Source: Manihot esculenta (Eukaryota > Streptophyta > Magnoliopsida > Malpighiales > Euphorbiaceae). Taken from it: DNA of 64,000 nt. The translations under genes and the position numbers were made by a program. The notes under the pieces were generated by a model that did no database searches, was not told the origin of the DNA, and saw only the letters and a program-made list of their open reading frames with translations. The stretch's first letter is position 1. Every line of letters starts with the position of its first letter. Shown here piece after piece: positions 12,085-23,900 of the stretch. The stretch spans positions 32,319,127-32,383,126 of the forward strand of contig NC_035178.2 in assembly GCF_001659605.2 (NCBI RefSeq), in the 5' to 3' direction.

Positions 12085-13080
12085 TCAAAAACATTTTGCT
12101 GTATTCCTTTTTATCTTCATTCTGTGTATATCTTCTGATGTACAACAGAAACGTAATAATTATTTTTGCCTTGAAAAAATGATGGGAAGCAGTGTGTCTG
12201 AGATATCCCCATCTGAAAATCGAAATATATATCAATTGGAAACAACCTCTCTGCAAAGCAGCTGATGGAAGACTGCATGTATCAATCCTCTCATAGCCTA
12301 AGAACCCATGTATATTAATATATTTTTTATTATTAAAATTATAAGAATGTAACTATATAAATACATACGATTCAAATTAAAATAACCGATCGAATCAAAT
12401 TAATATAAAAAATCTATTTGATTTATACTATTAATTTGATTCGATTTTTATCAAAAAAAAAATTAAAAAAATTAAACTAAACTGATCATTTATTTATCCT
12501 ATATCATTTGATAATATATGAAAATTACACATTACAATATTTTAATTTTCTAGTGTTAATTTCACATAAAATCCCTCAATTTAAGTGCTTATATCAATAA
12601 TATCTATCAAATTTAATTTATATTATAAAGATCCCTCAATCTCAATTTTAATGTGGTTAAAATCTGTATATCACTAGTTTATATATTAACTTGTGACCAA
12701 AATTTACTTATTGAGTCTCAATTTGAATAAATGAACCACAAGTATCCTTCAATTTAAAATAGTATTTTTTTTAAATATTTCAATTTTGACAATGATTTAA
12801 AATTAAGAGATTTACACAAAATTTATCCTAATTTAAAATTAAGATTTGTACATGTTTTTTTTAATATTAAATGCAAAATATAGATAAAGCCATTGATATT
12901 AAAAAGTCAAATAAATTGATTTTAATTTATTGCTTTACAGGTTACAAAGTTTGCCTAATGTATCAAATAAGTCTTATATTTAATAATAAAAAAGCCATAT
13001 GTCATACTATATAAGTAAAAAGATTTAATTTTAAATTAAATTATTAAAATAAAATTATAAAAACACGTAAATATAAGGAA
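12085..13080. other. 3' flank of MYB-CC gene and AT-rich spacer
   Basis: The first ~200 bases are probably 3' untranslated sequence. Beyond 12300 the DNA is very AT-rich. At about 12370-12490 there are diverged copies of ACCGAATCGAA-like words in both orientations, reminiscent of the MITE at 37644 but without intact ends. I see no gene. Confidence 0.4.
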
Positions 13081-14363
13081 ATGAAGATCTCAATAAAGTA
13101 GGAGATCAGTCTCAAAACATAACCGTCGGCACCAAAAAACTGAGCTGATGAGATAAAAACCCCAGTGACCACAAAATTGATGGGGAAAGTAAAGACTCAT
13201 GATGAAGTCCCAAACAACAACAAGACTATAAGCCTAAAGATAACGAACTAAGGAAGGTGTTGCCAACCTAAGAAGGGATTTCAGCACACATAAGACTTAG
13301 CAAAGCAAAACAAAAGCGAAATTCCGATCTCGCAAAGAGCTCGGATCATAGAGAACAGGACAACAATCTCGTAAATAAGCCCGGTGCCTAAAAATGGGCC
13401 TTAAAATCGAAGCGTTATGGCCGACCTCACAGCAGAGGTCGGCACAAGAAAATTAACCTAAGACACCCTAACGCCCATTTCGCAAAAACGACTCCATCTG
13501 TAGAAAGAGAAATGAGGGGCTCGCAAAGTCAAAACGCCGTGCCGACCTTAAAAACGAGCTCGACACCCCCTAAAAGCCTATTGGTAAATAAAATCAAGGC
13601 AAAATTAAGGTAAAGAAAGCCCTCCGCAAACGAGTATACAAAAGAGGAAATTAAACAAAAATTGGCCAGTTAAAAGGCAAAACGACCTAGAATAAAAAGC
13701 TACCAGAAAACGAGCTAACGATCTACCAGCTCGGTAAACATCATAGGTGGTGTGCCTAAAAACAGCCCAAGTATAAAAATGCAGATAAAATAGAACGACA
13801 GATCACCAGCTCGACAATGTTCACATATCATACACATACAAATAGCCTAAGTGTGAAAAACATAAGCACATTAAGTTACTCGAGTTCCCAAGCTAAATAC
13901 ATAAAAACCTCCTAAGCATATTAAAGCAAGTAAGCCAACAAACTGGCAAGAATCGCTGGCAGAGTGCACAAAAATGGTTTAAGTAAATGGGTTAAGCAAA
14001 CTAAAAAGTCCAGCCGAGCTCACAAGATGAAGATTGTTCAAGTCCAAAGGGGCATAGGCATAAACAAACTAAGTCAAAAGGGGCTATCAGCTCGGAAAAA
14101 TACAGAAACTACACATCCCAAAATTGTTTAAGTATGTAAACAAAAAACACGCTAAAGTTAAAATTTACGAGCTGCTAGCTTGATAACGTTCACAAGTGAT
14201 ATATACAAAATGACTTAAGTATAAAGTGATATATAAAATGGACACAAATAAATAAAGAAGAAATACAAATTTTATTGATAATTTGAATGGGTTACAGAGC
14301 TAGCAGAGGATGGGAAACCAGAAATAACTAAGTCTTGAGAGGTTTATCTACAATGTCCTCCCC
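13081..14363 (-). other. 3' flank of gene F, possibly part of a larger decayed element
   Basis: This segment is less AT-rich than its left neighbour and contains recurring AGCTCG and CCGACCT words. It lies just downstream (on -) of the F stop codon. The composition break near 13081 and the similar flavour of 30100-30480 suggest both belong to one old mobile unit, but I could not define terminal repeats or a target duplication. Confidence 0.3.
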
Positions 14364-14716
14364 TTAAGGTCTGAAAGGCAAGCGAGGAGCACCCTTGGGC
14401 CATGGGTTGTCATCCTCTCCGTAGCGCACCACTTCGCCATCAGAGTCTACCTCTAAAGCTCGCAGGTCTACCAACGGAGTGGAGGGGGCATCCCTAGCCG
14501 ACTTTAAGCCTTTATTATAATCTGAAGCGAACATTCGGAAGACCTCTTTATATACAGTCTCTTTTATTTCCGCAGAGGCCTTATATTCCTTCAGTCGCGC
14601 TTCGCAATCCTGCTGAATCTTATCTTAAGCTCGGCATAGTCTTTATACTCCCGTAGGCACTCCTCACAAGCCTACTGGACCCTATTTTCTGCAGCCCGAG
14701 CATCCTTCAGTAAGGC
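14364..14716 (-). pseudogene. Gene F, 3' terminal part
   Basis: This is the C-terminal end of the coiled-coil protein whose upstream part resumes at 28594 beyond the nested insertions. On the minus strand it encodes a charged helical stretch, then VFRMFASDYNKGLKSARDAP and an acidic tail ending in LPFRP and TAA (14364-14366). There is a TAG (CAG in the presumed ancestor) soon after the insertion point and a one-base frame slip near the CTTAAGATAAG segment (about 14625). The reading sense continues across the insertion site once the inserted DNA and one AAGGC copy are removed, so solo LTR D landed in coding sequence. Confidence 0.55.
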
Positions 14717-16558
14717 TGTAATACCCGGCTAGACTCCGGCGTCGGAATTCCAATCTTCCGATGGAATATCCGTTGAAATCCAAAATCTCGGATATCGGAA
14801 CCTCTGGAAGGGTAAAATATGTTTTTACAAAATGCTTTTATGGTTTTAATGTTAAGTTTTTGAATTAAATTCTTTAAAAAGAAGAAAAATGTTTTTGAGG
14901 GATAAGTCCAGGTTCAGCCGCCGAACCTCATGTTCGGCCGCCGAACATGGTGTTGCCGCGGGAGCTCTTTCGGCCCCCGAAGGTGGTTTGGCCAGCCACC
15001 TATAAGAGGCCCCCAGTCCAAAAACGGGCGATGTTTTCTCTCCATTTTCAGGCAAAGGTGAGTTCACGCCCTCCCTTTGATGATTTTATGATTTTCTTTC
15101 AAATCCTTCAATGTTTTTACGAGTTTTCATCTTATCTTGAAGTTTTTCAGCTTAAATCGAAGTTTGGAAGCTTTGGAGACCGTTTGACTCATCTCCACGT
15201 TGGGGTTGCTGTCACTCCTAGATCTCCAAAAGGTAAGCCTAGATCCTTGCCTCTCTTATGTTTTTAATTAAGTTTTATGAGGGTTTATGGGGTAAAGATG
15301 CATGTTGTGGATGGATCTAGAGCTATAGTGTTTGAGTTGGGTTTTGATGAATGTATGCTCCCTTTTATGTTTTTGTTGTTGTTTGTTGGGGTTTTAGGTT
15401 AGTTTTACACCCCTTATGCATGTTGAAGTGAATATGAATGCTTTTGAAGTGTTGGGTTGGGTTTTGGCGAGTTTTGGTGGCTAAGTGTTTGAGGCAGAAT
15501 CGGGTTCTACCATTCTGGAGAACCCAGGTTCGGCTGCCGAAGCAAGGTTCGGCCGCCGAACCTGCCTGAGGAGGCAGCCTTTGGCCACCTAAACTGCCCC
15601 CGAAAGCATGGACTTTCGGATTTGAAGGGGAGTTTTGGCCGCTGAACTTGCCTCCGAAGGTTAGTGACTTTCGGGTCTGTGAAGGCTTTTGGCCGTCGAA
15701 CCTTGCCCCCAAAAGTGCCTGACTTTCGGATCTGTAGGGACCTTCGACTGCCGAACCTGCCGTCGAAAGTCCCCTGCTCAGCCTTCCTTTGCTTGTTTTA
15801 TATGCATGTTTTATGATGTTTTAGGGAGTTTTTGGGGAGTTGTTTAGAGTCTTGATAGAGTTATGTTTGGTCCTTCATTTGAGTCCACCCGTGTTGGTTT
15901 GGACCCGAGAGACCGTAGAAGCCAGCAGTGAGTCAACTGCTCCATTATCAGTAAAGTGTCAGCCAGAGGTGAGTAGAACTAAACTAATCTATTACTTTTA
16001 AGTAATCAAACTTTTAAGCATGCTCATGCATCACGAATGCCATGTTATGTACTAGGTTGTTTTGCATTAGAATCCACGAATATGATGCATTGTATAATTT
16101 ACTGTTGGTGTGGATGGATGTTGGATGACCCACTAGCCCTCGAGCAGGTTATGATATGATACGGATACGGAAGACCAAGGCTGCCCATTCTATACGCCCT
16201 GGCACTATGTAAGGGAAAGACCAGGGCTGCCCATTCTACGCCCCTGGCACAGTTGGATATGTTATGTTATGTTTAAGCGAAAGTCCTGAGGAGCTCGTCG
16301 AGGGCCGGGCACATTGGATATGTAGAGGGTTACTGGTGACAAGTCCATCCTTGATGTGTATTGTTTGTGTTGTGATGCATTTCATGAGAGCATATGTTTA
16401 TTAAATTGTTTTTACTGTTCTGCTCACTAGGCTCTTGTATCTTATCCCTTTCTTCTAACCCCAGTTTTGCGGGATCAGAGATAGAGCGGGAAGTCGGCTA
16501 GAGGCTAGTATAAGCTTATGTAATAGATTAGTAGTGGACATGTACGATATAATGAATT
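14717..16558 (+). repeat. Solo LTR D, left part (Tekay family)
   Basis: It begins TGTAATACCCGGC at 14717, preceded by the 5-base duplication AAGGC (14712-14716), and is interrupted at 16558 by element B. The remainder is at 28239-28588. Joined length is about 2192 bases, equal to LTR A. TATAAG lies at 15001, hairpin motifs at about 14910-14950, and diverged motifs downstream. No primer site or coding region is attached, so it is a solo LTR. Confidence 0.92.
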
Positions 16559-17741
16559 TGTAATACCCGGCTAGACCCCGGCATCAGAATTCCTACCTTC
16601 CGGCGGAATCTCCATTAGAATCCAAAATTCTCGGATGTCGGAGCCTTCTAGAAGGGTAAAATAAAGGTTTTCTAAAATATTTTTATATGTTTTTATGGTT
16701 TTAATGAAGAAAAAAATTGAGTTTTGAAAGAAAAAGCCAAGGAGGAAAAACCCAGGTTCGGCCGCCGAACATGGGGAGCTTGCGGAAGCTCTTTTGGCCC
16801 CCGAAGGTGGTCCGGCCAGCAACCTATAAAAAGCCCCTTGTCCGAAAATGGGCGAATTTTCTCTTTCTATTTTCGGGCATAGGTGAGATTTCGCCCTCCT
16901 TTGGTTGATTTGATGATTTCCTTCAAATCTTACAAGTTTTTGACAAGCTTTTATCTTGTTTTGAAGTTTTTAAGCTCAAAACCGAAGTTTTGAAGTTTGG
17001 AGACCTCCGGAGACCCTTTCTCCTAATCTCCAAGTCTGGATCACGCCTACCCTCGATCTTCAAGAGGTAAGTGTAGATCCATACCTTTGTTCATGTTTTG
17101 AATAAGTTTTAAGAAGGGGTTGAGGGTTTTGATGCATGTTTAGGCTAGTCGTAAAATGTTAGGGTTTATGTTGGTTTATTGTTAAATGTATGAGAATGTG
17201 ATGTTTATGATGTTGTTTGTTGGGGTTTAGGCTAGTTTTATACCCCTTATGCATGTTGGAGTGTGTTTGCATGCTGTGGGAAGTTGGGAGATAGGATTTG
17301 AGAGTTGTGGGGCTGAAATGCATGAGTTTGTGTCGGGTTCTGCCTTTCTGGGGAGCCCAGGTTCGGCTGCCGAAGAAGAATTCGGCCGCCGAACCTGCTT
17401 GGGAGGCAGCCTTTTGGCCACCTCACTTACCCCCGAAAACATGCACTTTCGGCTCTGGAGGGGAGTTTCGGCTGTCGAACCCGCCCCCGAAAGTCCCTGA
17501 CTTTTGAATCTGTGGAGGACCTTCGGCCGCCGAACCTGCCTCCGAAGGACCCCGACTTTCGGATCTGTAGGGACCTTCGGCCGCCGAACCTGGCTCCGAA
17601 AGTCCCCTATTCAGCCTTCCCTTGCCTATTTTGCATGCATGTTTTATGGTGTTTTAGGGGGTTTTGGGGGAGATGTTTAGAGTTCTTATAGAGTATGGTC
17701 CCTCATTTGAGTCCACCTGTGTAGGATCAGACCTGAGGAAC

Positions 17742-19642
17742 TGACTCGCGATTGTCGAAGCCGGTCAAAAATAACCTTTTTGGTTATCAACAATTTACAA
17801 CTGCAGATAGTGGTGAAAGGATCGATTAATCCACAGGGAATTGAAAACTTACCTATTTTCCTTATCAAGACCAAGAGAATAAACTGAAACAAAAATAAAC
17901 TGAAAGCAAAGTAAACTGAAACGAGATAAACTGAAAGCGGAATAAACTGAAAGCAAGATAAACTGAAAGCGAGATAAACTAAAAGCGAAATAAACAGAAA
18001 GCAAAATAAACTGAAAGCGAAATAAACTGAAACGAGATAAAACTGAAAACGAGATAAACTGAAAGCGGAATAAAAATAAATTGCAGTAAAAGTAAAATGG
18101 GGGGTTTGAGATTGATTTGATTAACAAACTACTGAAAGCAATTAAAATAAGCGAATAATAAAATAAAAGAGAAATAAATAATAAGAAAGCTCTAGTTGAA
18201 GAATTGGATCCACTTCAGTTGTTGGGATTGATCATTGACACTTAGTTTCTTTGGATTGATTCAATAGATTAGTTATGGAGATGGAAGACGCTTCTCACCA
18301 CCATGTCTCTCTTTATGATTAAACCAATTAGGGAACGTCCTCTAATTAATTACTAATTAACAAATTGCCAAGGAACGTCCTTGGACCTTAGGCATCAAAC
18401 AATTGTTAATTGCATGAAGAAAGAGAGAGATCCAATCCTAACTACTCAAACGCATGAGATGTTGCTAGATCATACAATTTCCTTGGTTTTTACACCAAGT
18501 GTTCTTATGTTTGAATAATCCAAGCAATTACGGACTTAAATCACCCAAACTAACATATTATTACCTTGCAATCAAGAATCAATTGGCCATATTGATCAAA
18601 ATAACAAAGCAACAATGGAATTAAGCATGAGATTGTATGAATATTGAATAACAAAAGATAAACAATCAAGTCTCCCAATCCATAAAACAACTAAAACATC
18701 ACCTAATCTTCAACTAGAATAAAAGATTTCAGCCTCTCATGGCTAAAACAAAAACCAAAAATAAAAGAAAAGAAGAAAGGTAGAAGAAGAGATGTGAATC
18801 CCGTAGGTGCCTTCAAGGGGAGCTTGAAAGAGCATGGGGAGGCTCCTTATGTGTCTTTTTATACTTGAAAAGTGTTGCCCTAGATGATACTTACTTCCTA
18901 ATTAGTGAAAAGGCTACCCAAAGTGTCAAGAGGCTGCCCAAAAGACTTCAAGAGGCTGCCCAAAATGCCCTTGGTCCAAGATGCGTCATCCATACACATG
19001 TGAGAAGGGAAAAATGTGGGGCATGTGTTCAAGTGCAAGGAGTGGGGCCTTTGGTCTTTGCTTGCTGCCCAAGTATCTTCAAGATGCTGCCCAAGGTGCC
19101 CAAGACTTGCCTTCACACTCTCCTTGCCGCCCATGCACTAATAAGGAAGGTGGAGCCTCCTTTGCAATTTGAATTTTGAATGTGCAAGGCATGAGGTGGC
19201 AAGCATGTGATCTTTGGATTTAGTTTCCTTAATAAGCTGGATTTTGAAATTCAAAATTTGAATATGAATCTTGAAGATTTGAATTTCAAAATACTTTCCT
19301 TATTTGGCTCTTCATTTATGGCAACTTGAGATTTGGCTTCTTGAATAAGGAAGTGGCTACTTGGAGATTTGAAATTTGAATTTCAAATTGCTTTGGCTGA
19401 ATGTTCTTTCCTTCTTTGCCACTTTCCTTATTTAGAACTTTCCTTATTTAGCTTCACTTGAATTCAGCTTGGCAGGCTTGCTCTCCTTTGCTCCATTTAA
19501 AACAATTTTAAGGGTATCTTCTCCAAAATGTCCTTTTTCACCATTTTATACAAAATAATGTCAAAAGCACTAAATTAAGCAGAAATCATATAAATAATCA
19601 TCAATAATATCAAGATAAAATGGACTAAAATATGTTCTATCA
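17742..19642. repeat. Solo LTR of a different Ty3/gypsy lineage inserted in LTR B
   Basis: It is bounded by TGACTCGCG and TGTTCTATCA with a perfect 5-base duplication GGAAC (17737-17741 and 19643-19647). It is homologous to the LTR at 58595-60119, where an adjoining primer site and gag show that the element reads on the minus strand. By that comparison this copy also reads on the minus strand. It is 1901 bases against 1525 for the other copy, partly because of an expanded minisatellite near its left end. Short reading frames here are low-complexity and not genes. Confidence 0.9.
17877..18072. repeat. Minisatellite, about 12 units of ATAAACTGAAAGCGA
   Basis: Twelve degenerate tandem units of 15-17 bases with core AAACTGAAAGC lie near one end of the solo LTR. 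The homologous LTR at 58595 has only about four diverged units (58730-58790) and the inverted copy near 60950-61020 about two. Array size therefore varies between copies of this LTR. Confidence 0.75.
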
Positions 19643-20680
19643 GGAACCGAGGTGATCAGCAGTGAGTTAGCTGCTCCAGAGTCAGTTGAGTATCAGCTAG
19701 AGGTGAGTAGAACAGAACTACTTTTTATTCTTGAAAGTAACTAAACTTTTAAGCATGTTCATGCATCACGATTGCCATGTTTATAGTTTGTTGCATTAGA
19801 ATTCACAAATATGATGCATTGCATAATTTGCTGTTGATGTGGATGGATATTGGATGACCCACTAGCCCTCGATATGATATGCTATGTTATGATGTGGAAG
19901 TCCAGGTGTGGCCTGCACTACGCCCCTGACAATATGTAAGAGAAAGTCCGGGTGTGGCCTGCACTACGCCCCCGGCACGGTTGGATATGTTATGATATAT
20001 TATATGTAAGAGAAAGACCAGGTGTGGCCTGCACTACGCCCCTGGCACAATTGGATTATGCAGAGGGTTACTGGTGACAAGTCCATCCGTGGTGTGAATT
20101 GTTTGTGTTGTGATGCATTTTATGAAAGCATATGTTTATTAAATTGTTTTTATTATTCTTCTCACTGGGCTTTAGTAGCTCACCCCTTTCCCCTAACCCC
20201 TAGGTTTGCAGGAGCACAGGTAGCTATGGGAAAGTCAACAAGGTTATGGTATAGTCTATGTAATAGATTAGTAGTGGACATGAAATGACATGTAATGTAA
20301 CGTAACGTATTGAATAGTGATGTAATGAGGATTAGTATTATGCTTGGCCCTAATGTATGGTAAATCCCTTTTTGTACATGACCTTTATGAAATGTTTTTA
20401 ATGATGATATATGTTGAATCAGGCTTGACATATGAGATGTTGACCCAACTGGAGCATTTGATGAGGGCTCCAGTAATGGGTTTTATGTATACAGTTTTAG
20501 TGCATACACAGGTCAAGCTTGGTATATGAAAAGTTTAAAATTTTTATGAAAATGTATGATCATGTATGGGATTTTATCAGATGTACAGGATGTATGTTAG
20601 GCTTGCTACGGGTTCCGACGACCTTAAGTCGATCTGAATCCTAGCGCCGGTAGCAGTATGGTTTTCGAATCGTTACAGAG

Positions 20681-20694
20681 TGGTATCAGAGCCC
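20681..20694 (+). other. Primer-binding site of element B (tRNA-iMet type)
   Basis: TGGTATCAGAGCCC lies three bases after the 5' LTR end at 20677. It is complementary to the 3' end of plant initiator methionine tRNA and primes minus-strand DNA synthesis, as is usual for chromoviruses. Confidence 0.9.
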
Positions 20695-20934
20695 TAGGTT
20701 CATATGGTCGGACCTAGAGAGTGTCGGGCTCATAGATGTCATAGAAGGGCAAGCACAATAGAAAAATCATATCCACTAGGATAGGATATAGAGTCCTGTC
20801 TTGAGGATGATGTGAAATGCCATGATGATATGCATGTGCATTAATGATATGCTATGTGTGATGCGGGTTCATGTGCTTCCACATGAACCATATGATGCTA
20901 ATGTTTGTGTTTTATGTCGTTTTTCAGAAGTAGG

Positions 20935-23900
20935 ATGCGAGGCTTACGTCGATCCGCTAGATTGACAGGAGCTCCACCAGAAAATGAGGGCATGGATGCC
21001 CGTCCCCCTGCTTTGCCAAGGGCAATGTCTTGTAGATCAAGTAGAGAGGGAACGTCAAGGGACCCTAGAAGGTCTTTTGATATAAGCAGGAGGGGAACAG
21101 TTCAGGGTGGAATGTCAGCTGATGTGAGGGGATCAGAGGAGGATGAACAGAGAAGAGATGGTAGTCTGGGCATGAGTATGTCTGAAGAGGGTATGGGAGA
21201 GTCTCAAGGAGGCGCTCAGGCCTCGGGGTTTGGTTATCCACTCCAATATCAACCCTTTCCACAGGGACCAGGGTATACGATGGGGGTACATCGGATTACT
21301 CCAGCTTTAACCCATATCCCTCCTTCATGCCTTATCCTCCTTTTTACCTACCATACCCACAGTACCCTATATATCCACCCTCACCCTTCTACCCAAATAC
21401 AGCAAACCCTAACCCAGGGAATGATGCACCTCCTCCTCCACCAGCAGAACCTATAGTCCCTGATATCCAAATACCCAAACCTAGCTCATCTATGGAGAGC
21501 AAGGTAAAGATGATAGATTACCTGAAGCTGGATGCTCCCAAGTTTAAGACAGGTGATGATCCGTTTGAGTACCTCAAAACGGTAAAGATGATAACAGATG
21601 AGCAGAGAGCTAGTGATAGTAGAGCCATTCAAATGGCGGGGTTCACATTGAAATGTAAGAAAGCACGGGAGTGGTTTAAAAATTATGTGGACCCAAGGTT
21701 GGATAGCCTATCCTGGGAAGAGTTTGCCAACGAGTTTGCTGGATGGACTTTTCCTGACAGTTCAAGAGAGCTGAAAGTTATTAAGTTTGAGCAGCTGAGA
21801 CAAACAGAGGACATGAGTGTCGATGAGTACATAGATAAGTTCCTGGAGTTGCTGCAGTGTGTGGGTCAGGCGTATGACACAGATCAAAAGAAAGCTAGGA
21901 GGTATATCATGAGGCTCCACCCTAGGTATTCCTCCCTGATCCTAGCAACAGAGAGAGAGAGCTTCCACACTATAGTGGGTGCAGCACGGAAGATGGAGGC
22001 TAGTGACATTATACAGGGGACAGTTAAACAGCAGGTGGCACAGCTCTCGGGTTTCAAGACCCCAAGTAGAGGAAAGTTTGATCTCTCATCTCTGAGTACA
22101 GTAGCCTCAGGAAGCAAAAAGTGGGGTAAAGCCAAGCCCAAGAAGAATAAGTTCTGGAACAGGTTAAAGTCTGGTCTGGGTTTAGGTGGTGGTTCGAGCT
22201 CTGGTTCGGATGGCTCAGAATGTTTGAGGTGCGGTAAATCGCACAAGGGAGTCTGTCGGTTTGGGACAACAGCATGTTTCAGATGCGGTCAAGAGGGACA
22301 CATAGCACGGGAGTGTCCTAGAGCAGCCTTTATGGCACCATCCCAGCAGACAGCTTCAGGCAGTGTGGCTCAGCCAATAGCTCCAGCCACGACGCAGGGT
22401 AGTGGTAGAGGCAGAGGGAGAGGGACAGCCTCTTCTTCAGCAGGTTCCCGGGGTGAAGGTCCATTAACTCCAGCTCGGATCTTCACTATGACACAGCAGG
22501 AGGCTAACACGTGAAACACCGTGGTGTCAGGTAATCTCATCATTGGATGTTCTGATGTGTATGCTTTAATGGACCCTGATGCTTCTCATTCTTTTGTTGC
22601 TCCAAGAGCCGTAGAGAGGTAGGGTTTGATAGTCTCTGGGTTAGAGTGTCCCCTCTGGGTCAGTGGACCCAAGTGTGATCCATCAGTGGCAGAGTCAGTC
22701 TGCCGGTTTAGTCTAGTGTTTGTTGAGGGTAGATGCCTTCCAGCCGACCTTGTGGTTCTAGACTTGACGGATTTTGATGTCATTCTAGGGATGGATTGGC
22801 TATCTACTCATGGTGCTACCTTAGACTGCAGAGACAAGGTAGTTAGGTTCAGAGGTCAGGATGGGTCAGAGGTTGTCTTCAGGGGAGACAAGAGGGGTAC
22901 ACCTAGAGGTTTGATATCAGCCCTACAGGCTCGTAGGTTGCTCAGGAGAGGTTGTCAAAGGTTTCTAGCTCATGTGAGAGAGCTTAATAGTCAAGTCAGG
23001 GAGCCCGCCTCAATACCTGTAGTCAAAGAGTTCCTAGATGTTTTTCCAGACGAGCTGCCAGGTTTACCACCTGCTAGGGAGATAGAATTCGAAATAGAAG
23101 TGATGCCTGGAACCAGACCGATCTCTATCCCTCCCTACAGGATGGCACCTGCGGAGTTGAAAGAGTTGAAAGATCAGCTGCAAGAGTTGGTAGACAAGGG
23201 TTTCATCTGATCGAGTACCTCATCTTGGGGTGCTCCAGTGCTGTTTGTAAGGAAGAAGGATAGATCCCTAAGACTTTGTATCGACTACAGGCAGTTGAAC
23301 AAAGTCACTACCAAGAACAAGTATCCTCTACCTAGGATCGACGATCTATTTGACCAGCTAGCAGGAGTAGGTTGTTTCTCTAAAATAGATCTGAGATTTG
23401 GATATCATCAGTTGAGAATCAAAGAGGAAGATGTGCCGAAGACGGCGTTCAGGACCAGATATGGGCATTATGAGTTCCTAGTGATGCCGTTTGGTCTAAC
23501 CAATACTCCTGCAGCATTTATGGACCTCATGAACAGAGTTTTTAGCCAGTATCTGGATCACTTTGTTATCGTTTTCATTGACAATATCTTAGTGTATTCC
23601 AGAAATGCAGAGGAGCATGCCCATCATCTGAGGATAGTTTTGCAGACCCTGAGGGAGCACGGCTTGTATGCCAAGTTCTCCAAGTGTGAATTCTGGTTGA
23701 GGAGCATCTCATTCTTGGGGCATATTGTGTCAGAAAAAGGAATTGAAGTGGACCCCAAGAAGGTAGAAACTGTAGCTAACTGGCCCAGACCCATTACAGT
23801 AACATAGATCAAAAGCTTTTTGGGTTTGGCAGGTTACTACAGGAGGTTCGTTAAGGACTTCTCCAAAATTGCCGCTCCTATGACCAGGTTGACCAAGAAA

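Larger units (their letters stand above)
16559..20677 (+). repeat. 5' LTR of element B, carrying an insertion
   Basis: It runs from TGTAATACCC to TTACA directly before the primer site. Removing the 1901-base inserted solo LTR (17742-19642) and one GGAAC copy leaves about 2213 bases, close to the 2237-base 3' LTR. The TATA box is at 16825. Upstream of TATA it has one TTCGGCCGCCGAA where the 3' LTR has two, a loss of one 20-base unit. Confidence 0.92.

Noticed and set aside
12354..12490. Second copy of the hAT MITE
   Set aside because: Only diverged ACCGA/TCGGT-like words are present, with no terminal repeats or duplication, so it cannot be claimed as an insertion.
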